64,000 nucleotides of DNA, taken from assembly GCF_001649575.2 (NCBI RefSeq), contig NC_051432.1:25506583-25570582 (forward strand), read 5' to 3'. Within the stretch, counting starts at the first letter, position 1, and each line of letters begins with the position of its first letter. A program made the translations under genes and the position numbers. The stretch comes from Kryptolebias marmoratus. Lineage: Eukaryota > Chordata > Actinopteri > Cyprinodontiformes > Rivulidae. The notes beneath the pieces are model-generated. The model worked only from the letters and a program-made list of their open reading frames with translations. It had not been told where the DNA came from and made no database searches. Shown one piece after another: positions 1 to 13,200 of this stretch.

Positions 1-3000
1 AGTCCAGAAATGTGCAGTTCTAGGCACAGCCAAGATACTGCGCAGAACCCTCAAGCTCCCAGGCCTCTGGTAGAGGACCCGAGCTCAGAGGATGAAACAA
101 AGACCACCCGCGGAGGGTGAGAAGGGAATTTTATATATATATATGGACATAGAATTGCATTTGTCACTGTTTGTAAAATTAAAAAAACTGAAATTCATAT
201 TTGATGTCTGCATATCAACTTGAAATCAAATTAAAAAGGTTATGATATTATTAAGCCCCTTTAAATGTAAAACCCACAGACTTTCAATCTGCATACCAGC
301 CCTCTCTGAAGGCTCTCTGAACAATATGTTACTGACAGAATGTTAAGCTTTAAACTCCGAGGCCTTCAGTGTAGTACATGCAGTTCACCTCTGCAGTGGA
401 GCTTAGTGCAGTCAGTGAGTCCTGAATCTCTGTAGCTGACAACATCCATGGCTGGCTGGAGTCATTGACAATGCATAATCCTGACAGCAAAGCAATCTAC
501 CTCCAGAGTCCCTGGACTCACCGTTTATATGTGTGTATTGTTTGTTGGTGTGTGCATTTAACTCAGTCAACTGACTTTTAATTTTCATTTACCATGTATT
601 TCTGTGTGACGATGTGGAGTTATTTTAACCCCAAAGCCCAGCTCTGTTGAACCCAGGCTTTTTTAAAGAGGTGGTCTCTCAGCTTGGATTATCACTCTAG
701 AAATATAACTGACATTGATGGGTCAAGAGAAAATACAATCAACTTGTTTTTTTCCCTCCATCTTTCTGAAACCCCTTAGTAAAAATCATAGTCTGACTTT
801 CTAACAGCACTGTCATCATTTATGAGTGTACAAGATGGCCTTTGGGTCATAAAGGACTCAACCGAGCGTGCCATCTTGGCAGTCACAGATGTCCTTAACC
901 ACTATTTTAGTCTGGGGAAAGACAAATAACATAAGATAAAACTGACAGGTCAACCTTTTCAATTATCTTGTAGCCACGAGGAAAAACAATGGAGACTGTT
1001 AATGCAATGTGGCATGGAGACAATTGAAATATCATTGCTCCCATATCCTGGGGGCCTGCACACCCTGTATCACTATGAAAGAGCATAAAAATGCCCAAAC
1101 AAAACAGCTGGAGTTCTATACCAGTGCATGCTTGGAAAGTTCAACTCGCCAGTGTCAGGGGTGTCTCTTGGTCGTATTCTTCAATAAAACCATCAGCCAT
1201 AAAGAATGCACGCACATACACAGTACAAATCTCTGCGAGTGGCCTGCTGATAGACAATCCTCCCACAGGCACCAGTCCAGCCCATGAGGTCATCGCCTGC
1301 CGAGACCAAGGATTATAACTCCAAAGGAACCCTTGGAAGCATGCAGTTATACGCTTTGACAGCCCAGCGGCATGATTAAGCCCCCTGTTCGCTAACCCTA
1401 ATGCTAAGCTAATATTAGCTTTGTTGTGAGCCTAAAGGTGTCTTTTTCAATAGCTCCCAGGCTAAGCTATAACAAGCTAAGCTAAAGCTATGCTAATTTC
1501 CCCCAGTGAACCTACGCACTTTCAATCCAAATGACTTAACTCGGCATGAGAGACTCATCATCATGTAATAAGCTCAATGCACTAAGCTAACAGAGGATCA
1601 CTTTGGTCTAATACAAGATTAAAGAAGGTCATATGCAGAGGATTTGGCTTTAACTAGTTTGAAGGCTCAAGGGAAGAGTGAAAAAGGTGAAGCGGAAGAG
1701 TTCAACTTTAATGATGTTACTTGCTGTTGGGAAAGCAAAGTGAATTATTTGAACAGCAGATGTTTTATAAATAGCTAAATATAGCCCTAACCCCAAAAAT
1801 GCATGCATATAAACTGAAACCTCTAGAAAAAAATATATTTATTTATTTATTTCTACTTCTAATAAAGCCATTTCATCTGCTGTAGTGATGTCCTCACTCT
1901 CAGAAGACTTTGTCAACTTGCAAAACGATAGCAGATTTCAGTGAAGTGTGGTGAGTTAAGGACCAACACACAGAAACTGTGCGGCGAAAAACAATGACCT
2001 CAGAAAGTTCCTCAACTTCGAGTGTGGAGCAGTAATTTACATAATCTGCACTGAATCTAGATATTATTGCACTTTCTTGTACTGCAAAATGAAATAAGTT
2101 AAAAACTAAACTCAAGATTCACATTTCCCTATTAAAACAAACCAAAAAGTTACATTGGAATTTTGTTAAATTCCTATATCTGAATGTTTTCTTTAGGACT
2201 ATCTTGCTTAAAACAATCTCCTCCTCCATATGTGTTACCCATCAGTGCGTCAAGTACTTGGTGGTTTTAACATCAATTAAAATCCCAGCACCACTTGCTG
2301 AGCTGCACTGTGCACTGTCACATCGTGTTGTGTGATCTTCCATGCTGATGAGCAATGACAAAAAGCTCCAAAGTGTTTTGCTGCCACACACACATACAGG
2401 GAAACAAGCTCTCTCTCACATTTTTTGCAGTATATAAAAGATGCAAACGTGTCCCTAACATACAACCATTATTATAAATGCGCTTGTCTGCACAGATTTA
2501 AAACAGAGCCTCAAACATGCCGGCGCAAGCAAGCACAATTACAAGATAATAAGATTTGGCAAAGAAATCAAAGGGAAGGTTTCATTAAATACAAAAAGAA
2601 GAGCGAGGGAGGCTTGTATGAGAGAAATCCACCATCATCATTTCCATTTGTATGAAATTTATGCTTCATTTTCCATGTCTTCACGCACTGCACAGTGAGT
2701 GGGCTGAGGCCAACGGCTGAACTGAACGCCACCACGTGTTATTCCAGAGTGTCTGCTTATGTCTGACTGTGTTTAATCAGCTCTGACAAAGCAAATATCT
2801 CTTGAGACTTTCTGCCACTTGGTTTGACTCGTCGCTTGACTTCTAATTACAGAGCAAATTGCACAGCTTTAAGATCAGTTGCCTTGACAGTCTTGTGACA
2901 TTATAATAAAACTATAATAACAATAAATTAGCAAGAAATAAAAACTTAGAAAATGGTTTAGATATTCAGCAACAATTTCACTTTATTCTGAGCATGTAAG

Positions 3001-3054
3001 CAAGGTTTTGAGCATAAGACAAGTCTGTTGAATAAAAATAAAATAAAAAACAGA

Positions 3055-3560
3055 CTCAGTAGTATTCATTGCAAACTATAAAGTCAAATATGAAAAGGTT
3101 ATTCTGAAAATGGTGCAGTTTAAAAGACTTTACTTTAGTAGTTTTCCAGATACAGTACATTAATACAGGTACGTATTCACTGTAAACAAAGCCCTCTGCT
3201 GAAACCAGTACAAACCAAGTTGAAGCTTGAGTCACATGACTGACCTAAATTAGGCTGGTTGTAATCTGTGTAGGTAAACAAAAATGGCAGAATCAGACAT
3301 GCATAGAATCTCAGAAAAGAGGTTTAGATGGAAATATAAGAATGAATCCGCTGATAAACGGAAAAGGAAAAAGAAAGATGAAGTAAGATAACTGTTAAAG
3401 AATAAATATTGGTAATTTTGACTTTTCATAGGTAAAGAAACACAAAAGTTGATTAGAAGCTGTTCCAATTTTTACCTACAATGTTCTTTTATTAAGAATG
3501 CTTTAATCATCAGTATAAGGAAAAAAAAGTGCCAACTTTGTTTATTACTTTATGCATTGA
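3055..3560 (+). repeat. Dispersed repeat with conserved 33-codon mini-exon, copy A
   Basis: Aligns by eye with 27385-27905 and 53835-54255. It has an ATG at 3284, 33 open codons beginning MAESDMHRISEK and ending in a Lys/Arg-rich run, then GTAAGA at 3383. Flanking sequence on both sides is also shared (a 'gttttccaga' block upstream, 'atcatcagtat' downstream). No family name is recognised. Confidence 0.8.
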
Positions 3561-6500
3561 CAATACAATGCGTACCTTTAATGAATCTACGAGACATCTT
3601 GAATCTAACTCTCCATTTGAAATTTGAAACACTGTAGTGTCTTCTTAGATCCTTTACTTAAGACAAGAGCTATAACTCTCAAGACTTTACCCAGTTACTT
3701 TTTAAAAAAAGGTAAACACAAACTGAACACAGGTAATTGCTTTTTGACTTATTGTACCAGCTGTATATTTTTTCCCCATACTTTGCTCTTTTTGCAATGA
3801 TTTAGCCCTTACAGTACCAATTCTGCATTCCACCTCTCCAAGTTTTAAAATGTCTTACAAGCCATGAAGCTGATTATAGCATAAGAAGTAGTTTGACATC
3901 GTCACGACCATCACAGCTGTTTGTGTGTGCTCAGTGATGCTGACTGTGTGCGTTCACTGGTGCGTTCACATACTCTTGTATGACAGCTAAAGTAGCTCCG
4001 TCTAACAGCACTGATGTTTCCTGCCATTTGCCTTCAGGGCTTTTTCCTCATTCTCTCTTCCTCGCTGATTTTTAAAGTGTTCTGTGTTTTTTTTTTTCCT
4101 TTTCCCCCTGAGAAAATATGACCAACAATATTTGGCATTAGAGAGAGTAAGACCAACGATCTCAGTGGCTGTTTAGTGAGTTGTTGTGGCCTTGTCACAG
4201 TCTTTCACCAGTTTACACAGCATTCACACTGAAATGGTGCAGTTTAAGTGTGAGCTAGACTGACTCTCTATTAATCTGTTCCTCTTAGCCATACACCTAT
4301 GTTTTACACTTTCACACCAGGGAGTAGAAGTGTCCATAATCATTTTGTGATGTCCAGGAAAAGCCCAGGAGTACAGCTATCGAGCCCTTCAAATGGAGAT
4401 TTTTCTGAGGGACACCTTAAACAAAGGGGTATAAACTAATTTATAAAGTATATATTTTACTTAATAGAAACATTCTGTAGTTAATCCAATGCATTTTTTT
4501 TTGTTTCATGGTTGATTATCCTTAACAAGCATAGAAAATACTGGAAACTGTCATATTTCATCATTCACAATATTTTCCTCCAACACCAACCATTAAAATG
4601 TTTAGTTTTCTGATCTCTAACCTTAACGGTCTTTATCAAGGATGAAAATTATAACAATGTCACATTTCTCTGCTGAAAATGTTTTATTTTTATAGCAGTT
4701 ATATTCTGTAGTTTTATATATTCTGATATATTACTCATTTGGTATTATCAGTTGTTAACAAGAATAAAAATAGCATCAGATGTTGATGTCTGGTCTAGTA
4801 TACGCACCATATATGGGTAGAGGTAGAACCATAACCAGAACCCTGAGGACAGGTTATGTAATGCATAAGATAACACACAGTGTAAAGAATGTGATGATCA
4901 CATGTCACTATTTGTTTTATGTTTTGTAACATCTAAATATGAACATAACTATAATATTTTGTATACGACTAAGAGGTAAATAGTAGAATCTCGTAAATCC
5001 GTGCAAATGAACCCCATAGTCATTGTCCTTCTTTTCCACACTTGTGGGTTTACTTTTATGTTGCCGTGTTCAATTATATTGCAAGGTCTATTTCTCAGCA
5101 TTGCATTAAGAATAGATAAGAAATGGAGCTGAGCTTCAGCAGAAAGAAACAGAACATCAGACGCCTCAAGGAAACAACCACCTAATTCAGCTGCATTTTA
5201 CTTCTCTACTTCCCACAAAAACTAAAGCAGCTGGAGGTTAGGGGAGGAAAAATTAAAAGCTGAAAACAGTTTTAACTAAATGCTGTAAGGCCATTTAAAA
5301 TCTAATACAAAAGACGTCTCAGTGAGAAGTACTGGGGAAAGTCTGAAAATGTTTATTTCATGTACTGACATTTATATAAAACGACATGTCAACTCTAGCA
5401 TTTGACTTTGTCGCCTCGATTTAACATCAGACAGTGAATGGAACATATTTAAACATATCCTGAGTGAATCTTTTGACTGCCCATCCATGAGAAAATTACA
5501 AATGCCTGTAAGGATTCTAAAATAAATCATCCTATTAGCTGGGTAAACGGCTAAACAAGTTCAGCACCATATGATTTTCTTTTCTTTTCACTGAATGCAG
5601 CTAAATGTTTTGGAGTCCATGATGGCTGCATCATCCTTTTCCTCACATTTTTCCTCTTCATTAGCTTCGCTTACTGCTACTTTAAATAAGCAATACTGGA
5701 AATATTCTTTTTATTAAGCCATATTTATATTTCTCAGTGGTTAAAAGGCTGTGGGTCATTTTACTGCATTATTTAAACTTTAGGGCAAGTTTGATTAGGG
5801 GAAACCATGTTGTTTATACATGCTTAACATTTATTGGATTTGTTTAAACTACATTTGCATATATATGGTGAGGATATGCATCTATCTATCCTGAACCAGT
5901 TTAAAACAGTTCAGATCAGAGGTTGTTTTCTCTGTTGTGCCTCTTCAGTGCTGAGATAACATTTATAACACAAATCTACAGATTTTTGTTGTACAGTATC
6001 TACTTCTACTGACACAGGCTGCAGCTATATTTATGGTATGTCACGATAAACACAATTATTTATGAATTAGATTTTACAAGAACAAGGTTCTAAATATGTC
6101 AAAAGATGTTAAAAATATATTTGAATTCAGAACATGATTAAAACAACTTTATTATTTAGGTTTAACTTTAGTTTGAAATATGATTTCAATAAATAATTTA
6201 CATATAATTTATCATGTTCTGCAGCTCTGTTAGAAGGAAGAAACAGAGCCATCCTATACAGTAGCTGAGATAGTTCAGGAATGATTGGGCTTTTTTTAAA
6301 TAATAATAAAAAAAAAAAGTATAGTAATCTACAAACATTAGCATTAGCAGATCTGTCAGCTGTACAGATTCTTGCTTCAGGCCACAACGCATGATGGTTT
6401 CTGACCCACATTATACAGCTTCTGTGCACTACTTTTACTCTGCCACATAATGAAATCAAATTGCAGTCTGCAGTAGACAACTACAGCTAGAATCTCAAAG

Positions 6501-7066
6501 ACCACTATAAAAATGGCTCACTCGATGCATAATGGAGTGTAGAGTGAATGAGTGGACAATTTGTATACTGCCTTAGTTTGTGACAAATTATATCTAATTA
6601 AAATTTCTTTCCAACTCTGCAGGTCCAACAAATCTATTGAACTGTTTGAAATAATGTTTCAGATTTCAGACTTGTGTTTCAGCTTGTGTTATCCAACTAT
6701 GCACTATTTAACAGAAGGGAAGCAATAAACAAAGAAATGGTAAAGGAAGAAAGGGATAATTCACCAACTTTGGTTTTGCTGTTCTTTCTTATTTTTTCAA
6801 ACAGAAAAAAAAACATTAATTCTTTGGTCAGGACAATGAAATCCAAAAATGTTGCTCCGTGTCTGCTTAATAGATATAGAAATAAGTGTTTGATAAAAGT
6901 AACAATATATGCCAATTGATGCACTGTTGTCTGGTGGCAAGTTAACATTATTGATCTAGTTCAAAAATAATGACAGACCTATGTTCATTTTTAACTAAAG
7001 CACATTTACATGACAGTAAGAAGACAGACGAATTACTCAGCATCTCCTCCTTGAGTCATTTTAGAC

Positions 7067-7929
7067 TTCTGGTTCTCAGACTGTAGTTCAAGTACCACTG
7101 GTGGTTCTCAGGATCCCTCTAGTGGTACTCAATAGAAATGTTGGTGTCAGCCATTTATCCTCAATAATAGGCTAATTGATTATCATAACCTGAACTGTGA
7201 TGTAAAAGTAAAAAAGCTCAGATAACTAAAAAGATGAGCTGTTCAAGCAAATTACGATCTTGTCTCCAAATGGAAACTACTTGAAACAAAAGTGCAATGG
7301 AAAATATTTTGTGAACCCCTATGAAAACCGGAGTGGACGATGGCGAACCAATGTGCTAGTGGCTTCGCAACACCAGTGAAGTTTCCATAAGTATACAGTA
7401 TTTATGTGGTGCCATTATCAGCAACAAATGCTTCGACTATCACATCTTAAAATCACATCCTTCACCTGGAGTTGGATGTGTTTTTCAAAGGAAAGGCACA
7501 ACATGGCGTGTATCAATCAAAGTCCTTTTTTCTTTGTTTATCCTAGAAATTAAAAGTGAAAATTGTCAAAATTCCGCAGAGTATTTAGCAATCATAGTGT
7601 TTATGGTTTGTTGTGGACCTTGGATTCAGCCGATGTTTCGGATAATAACACTAAATACAATCACAAAAGGAAGCCCCGATTGGCTACGTCCCCCAGTCAC
7701 TTGGACTTGTTGAAGAGTGAAGGTTAGGAAAAAGGACTTGAAAGGTTTGGATTTTATGTTTAGCATCGAAGCAGACTGGTCAGATTACTTGATCCAACAT
7801 TTCAGCAAGATCTTAAAAAAGCAGTCCAAGCTTGTACTACTTGTTTTTAATGTTTGCCATAATGGTAGCACTTTTAGAGTTTAGTATTTTCTGAGTTGGT
7901 ACTTGCTATGAAAAGTTTGAGACCTACTG
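7067..7929. mobile_element. hAT-like non-autonomous DNA transposon (MITE), about 860 bp
   Basis: The left end (ttctggttctcagact) and the reverse complement of the right end (cagtaggtctcaaact) are similar terminal inverted repeats of the 'CAGTGGTTCTCAAACT' type seen in hAT-Charlie elements. The flanks ttttagac (7059-7066) and ttttaaac (7930-7937) match at 7 of 8 bases, fitting the 8-bp target duplication of hAT elements. No transposase frame is present inside. Confidence 0.6.
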
Positions 7930-10900
7930 TTTTAAACCAATTAGCATAGTGTATGTGCCTACACAGTACCAAACATTTACCTTCTGATATTTATATGAAA
8001 AAGGTTTCTACATAACAACCAATATGGCAAATATCACTGGCAATTATTTTGATGTCTATTTCAAAGTATCAATTTAGAAACAGCACATTAGCATTTCCTC
8101 TTAACACAGATCCCTCCACTGCACAGCTATCTGTCTGTGAGAAGCTGCAGACAGATGTTGCCTTAGGAAATCAGCGTAATCGCACACAAATGGAGCAAAG
8201 TTGTGTCAAATTTCACACATGTAGTTGGTGCTTACGGCTACACTGTCTTAGCCTCTGACCCCTCAGAAACCAGACCCTGGCTGTTGTGGTACAACTCTGC
8301 AGCAACAATGGCACTCCAACTAAATTGAAAACAGATTACGTCTCTACACATCCCAAGCAATAAAACTGAAGTTTCTGACAATTACAGATGAGTTGTTTAG
8401 GAGCTTCTAAGTTTAGGAGATTATGATGAGACAGAATTAATGATTCAAAACTATGTGATTTAAAAACACCATCCAAGCTCGGGACTCAATCTAGCACTTC
8501 AAAAAGAGTCTAACCAGGAATGGTATCTAAAAATAGGCCAAGGGAAAAGCCTAGGAACTAAAAAAAAGAAATCTCTTAATCCCCTTTTACAGCTCTGTGC
8601 ACGACAATGAAGAAAATCACAACAAATAAAGAGAAGATGAAGGGATAAACAAACTGGGCACTGGTGAAACTAGCACTTGTTAAAAGAGCACAAGCTGGCA
8701 AATTAGTTTTGAGGTCAGCCCGTGGTTCAGTTCCATTGTCTGCCTCAACACCAGTTCGTCATGCTTCTGTGGGAAAAATCAAATAAAACAATAGCAGCTT
8801 AACAAGAAAGATCAGTCAGTGTTTCAGTTAATCCTCGTGATGACCATTGTAGAAGTCATGGATGGGTAGCCAAGAGGGTGTTTAGTAAAGGAAGTGACTC
8901 AGAAACTAATGGTGCTCTGCTCATGCAAGGTCTTGGCTATTCTATAAGAACAAGAAAAAGGCTGCTTTCAGCCACATATTGGCTACATTAGTTTTTCAGC
9001 TGTAAGGATGTGTCATTTAGTACAGCATAAATGTTTTACTTCATCTTTGCTGGACAGGATTTTTCAATGATGCTGTAATCAGGAAAAATCTGTAGATGGG
9101 TCGTAAAGTGCCAGCTGCCAACTAAATGTCTCAGAAAGAAATCTAGATGTGACTGTCTGTTTAATTTGTCAATTATGCTTGCAGGTCTGCTCTTTTTGGT
9201 GTCCTTAAACACACCTCTCTCAGTTCGTCATGCACCCTGTAACCTGCTGCCCCCTCACACACATACACACAGTCTACTGTTCCTCTGCCTTTACGCACAT
9301 CCAGTGTATGGCCCAGGTCTGTAATTGCTGCCTCTGTGGCGTGGACAGACAGGCAGACTGGGGATTGGAGATGACACGCACCCATTATTAGTGGACCAAG
9401 TGCTGTTTTTGCAATTACCAAGGGTTTGGCTGAGCATGCTGAAACACACTCTGGGATTCTCTATTCAGAAGCCGCTTCAGCTCCAACTGGCTGCACAGCT
9501 TCTGTTGGCCCGGCCTAAACAGCAACGGGCCGGGCCTCTGAATGAAGCAGAAATCCTGTTCTGATGGGGTTAGAAAAAAAGAAACACTTTTTAAAATATC
9601 AGAACCAAAAGTGTTGTTCAAGCAGACAAAGAGTAAAAAACAAAGTTAAAACAAGGCTGACAAAAAGAAAAAAGGAGGGCTGGATATCTTAACCAGGTAT
9701 CATACCTCTGCATATGTCAGTGTACTCTAGAGTAGTTTTTTTTTTAATTAACTGTTTTAATGTCATTTGGAAATTAAGTTTTCATATTTTGGATATAAAA
9801 AAAGTTATTTTCTGGTATACTCTCATAGGTAACAATTTCCTGGATGTGATGCATTTAGAAAATATCCGCTTGCTGCATACCATGAAACACCACAAGTAAT
9901 CTTCTCTCAGTTCCATTTTTGGCACTTATTAGATCATCAGCTGCTTTTTCATAAATGTCAAAATCTGCTCTAAATAAACTAAAAAAAATAATAAGCTGTT
10001 TTATTTATAGGACAGTAAAGAACACAAAGATATAAGCACAGAGCAAATAATCAGGACACGTACTATCTATCTGCATGCATTCAAGAAAAAAAAGAGTTCT
10101 CAGGAAGTCCAGACATACATATTAGTTCTGCCCAACAGGTCAGTGAGAGGAGAGGCAGATAGGAACCAGCCATCCACTCAGGCATGAGGACAGTTTGAAC
10201 CTTACTGAGCCTATATGGCCTGTTCTGAGGCTGAGGTTGTGGTTGTTGTGCCAGCAGCCAGTGGCTACTGAGTACCTGCAATCTTACTGATGATAATGCA
10301 ACATGACAGCCCTGAGGGCAGAGCCCATGCAACTTTCTCAGCCCTCTCGGAGTAATTGGTGACCCTTGAACCTGCCCTTCATATAAAAGGAGGAAAGGGA
10401 GGGCAAAGGAGAGGGGGAGACAGGACAAAGGATTGTCAACAGAGACAATGCAGAAGGAAAGACGGGGTTACACTGAAGAGAGAAAGACCAAAGGCAGAAG
10501 AAAAGGAAAAATCAAGACGACGTGAGCCGGGAGGAAAAGGTTAATCTCTTTAACTGTGGGTAGTTCCAAAGTTCAGCGACAAAAATTTTACAATCCAGTT
10601 CTTTATAAATAGCAAATATGGAATAAAAAAACCTCCAGTTTATTTTTTTATTTAATACTTTCAGTTTATTCCAAAAATTGTAACTGTTGCAGAAACTGCA
10701 TGAAGTAATTTCTTATTACCTCACTAATAGAGCTATCAGGACATCATTCTGGACATTTGGACACTGGGCTACACATTGGCAACAAGACAAATAAGGCTGT
10801 CAAATAAAGTCACTGTTATTTAAGTTGTGCATATATGTCAGTGTCATCATTGCACAAGTCTCCATTCCACTGTACAGCCTTAACCTCTGTGATTTTGGAT

Positions 10901-11479
10901 GCAATGGTGGGATGGGGCAGATACAGTTTAGCCATGCAAGTAATACAGAAGATGAATAAATGATTGTAATTACTGGGTTGTAGGGAACTTTATTTAGACT
11001 CTGCTCTGTGACATTTAAATTGGAAAATGAATGAAATCTTCGACAAACAACTCTGAGCAAAATACTGCCTTATTGCAGCACACAGAGTTTATCACTCTGT
11101 TATATGACATCATGAGCATGAGAAAACCAGAACCAAACATATATCTGAAGTTATAACTGACTGAAATATATGTAAATGTATAACCAACTACACATGTGTA
11201 TAAACCTTGCAGCTTAAGGCTAAAAATCCTGGCTAAAAACTTGTAAACTTTACATGCTGCACAAATAAGTTCTTATTAAAATCAAAGGCCAAGCATTTTT
11301 TGTAGGATTGCATACCGCCTGCCATGTTTCATGCCAGGATGTTGGACTAAAATCATTTTACGAATGAGAAGTGACTGCATAATAGCTGATTTGGTCAAAC
11401 CTTGTAAATGACCTTATGTGCCATCTCATGCGATACTCTGAGCTGTGTTGGCTTTCAGAGTATATTATGGGGATAACTG

Positions 11480-11820
11480 TCACTCAATCAGTTGGTGCTT
11501 ATAGAATGTGTTGGAAACTAGTCTGAGCTGCTATCACACCAAATTTTAACTCAATATCTGTAAAATTCACTGAGTTAGAGCTATTTTGTGTATTTTCTAC
11601 AATTGTTTAGCTGTTGTTAACATCTTGAATGAGGTTGAAACCAAAGGTTAATCAGTTGTAGAAGAACATCCAATAATTACTTTCTGAGTGTTTTACTCAA
11701 ATCTGTCCAGTGGTTCATGAGATATTTTGTATGGCAGAAACCAACACACACACATGCACACACACAAGCATGGGGAAACCCATTATTGCTCTGCCTTCGC
11801 CGGAGGGCGATAATGACAAA
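11480..11820 (+). repeat. Teleost SINE/MITE-like repeat, 'tggttcatgagatattttg' family
   Basis: Contains the core 'gtccagtggttcatgagat' and ends in 'tctgccttcgccggaggg'. Five further copies lie in this window: 12780-13000 and 59680-59940 on plus; 20320-20600, 58770-59062 and 59085-59280 on minus. They share 'gattactttctgag' and 'cagttgtag' blocks. Confidence 0.75.
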
Positions 11821-12779
11821 TGACTTTAAAAAACAAAGTTGAATCAAGCATAGTTAAAATCTCCAAACTAAGATTAACAACATCATGGAACTGGTAAGAA
11901 AAAGATTCCAATACGGCGCAACAGCCTCCATGTTAGAACTGCAACACTGATACGGGGTGTCGCTTCACAAACGTTTAACTTTACCTGAATCCAATATTTA
12001 ACAAATGATGTTTTACCCAAGATGCCCTGTGAGCCTCATGTCTGTCTTTAGGCAGCACAGATCAGTTGGTTTTACTGCATTCATCATCCAGCCTTGTCTG
12101 TGCAGGTTTTCTATGCAAGATGAATCCATTTGTCTCCACTGATGGAAACTAATTGCAAAGCAAACAAATCATCTCTGCCACATTGAGCAGGCTTCTACTC
12201 CTGGGGCACAGCAGCTAGATAGCTGCAGGAAAGAAAGACGGACTGTCACAGAGATTAACAAGGAGGACATGGAAGCAGAGCACAGAGAAGGATGGAGTCG
12301 GTTCAGAGCAAAGTGGTCTGGCATTTGCATTATATATGCAGAGCGTTAAAAAGCGTTATGTTAGAGAAACTGATGCGGTGGGATTGAAAGTGACTACATG
12401 GAGTTCTGGGGAGGCCAGAGAAAAAGGGAGAGTTAGAGGTCTTTATGGATATCTTCCAGATGGAAACTCACTCCAAGAACATGAGGAGGCATCTGGGAAC
12501 ACACAGCCTGGGAAAAAAGATAATTACAGCATTGACCAAAAGTGCCTTTTTCATAAAGAACACTTGCATATATAAAATCTATGATCATTCTTTTTCTGGT
12601 TGTTATATCAGCAACAGGTTTTGATGATCCATGCAGCCATAAAGGAAATTTAAATTGAAAAGTAGCATTTTTTGAATGAATACATATCTGCTGCTGCCGT
12701 GGATGACAGAGTTTTAAACAAAGATGGCACACAATCTGCTACAGATCAGAGTTTGTGTTCGGGATAAGTCTCAATTACT

Positions 12780-13000
12780 ACTGCACCAAATTGAAGTTTA
12801 TTAATTGCAAAATAGATTTGAGTTGTAGCAATTTTTGTGTTTGATAAGGCTGATTAGTTTCAGCAGCCATCTTGCATCAAGTTCACCCCCAAAATGAATC
12901 ACTTGTAGGTATTCAGTCAATGATTGTTTTTTTGAGAGTTTTGTTAAAATCCATCTTGTAGATCTTGAGATATTTTGCTAACAGACAGACAAATACACAG
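12780..13000 (+). repeat. Copy of the 'tggttcatgagatattttg' repeat family
   Basis: Shares 'agcagccatcttg', 'tcacttgtag', 'gttaaaatccat' and 'gagatattttgctaacagac' with the other copies. It is diverged and runs straight into the CCCTAA-like repeat at 13020-13200. Confidence 0.65.
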
Positions 13001-13019
13001 AGATTTGTATTTCTCTTCT

Positions 13020-13200
13020 TATTAGGACCTTGCATTGACTTCCTGTCATTTCTGTATCTTAACCCTGGTTCTAAACCCAACTATTACCCGTACACACCTC
13101 ACCCTAACCTAAACTCAATTCATACCTCAGCCCTAAATCTAACCTCTAACCCAAAAATGACATTCCACCACATTAGGACCGGGCTGTAGTCCCCATAAGG
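13020..13200 (+). repeat. Teleost repeat with degenerate CCCTAAC-rich core
   Basis: Between 'aggaccttgcattgact' and 'ccccataaggactag' lies a stretch rich in taaccc/ccctaac words. This matches my recollection of a widespread fish dispersed repeat and is not a telomere tract, because the words are irregular. Confidence 0.55.

Noticed and set aside
6127..6480. 117-codon minus-strand open frame
   Set aside because: Low-complexity Lys/Leu/Phe composition, no domain, no splice context.
10081..10544. Overlapping open frames on both strands
   Set aside because: Composition-driven (purine-rich plus strand); no family resemblance.
13050..13190. Possible interstitial telomere repeat (CCCTAA words)
   Set aside because: Words are irregular and embedded in a known type of dispersed fish repeat.
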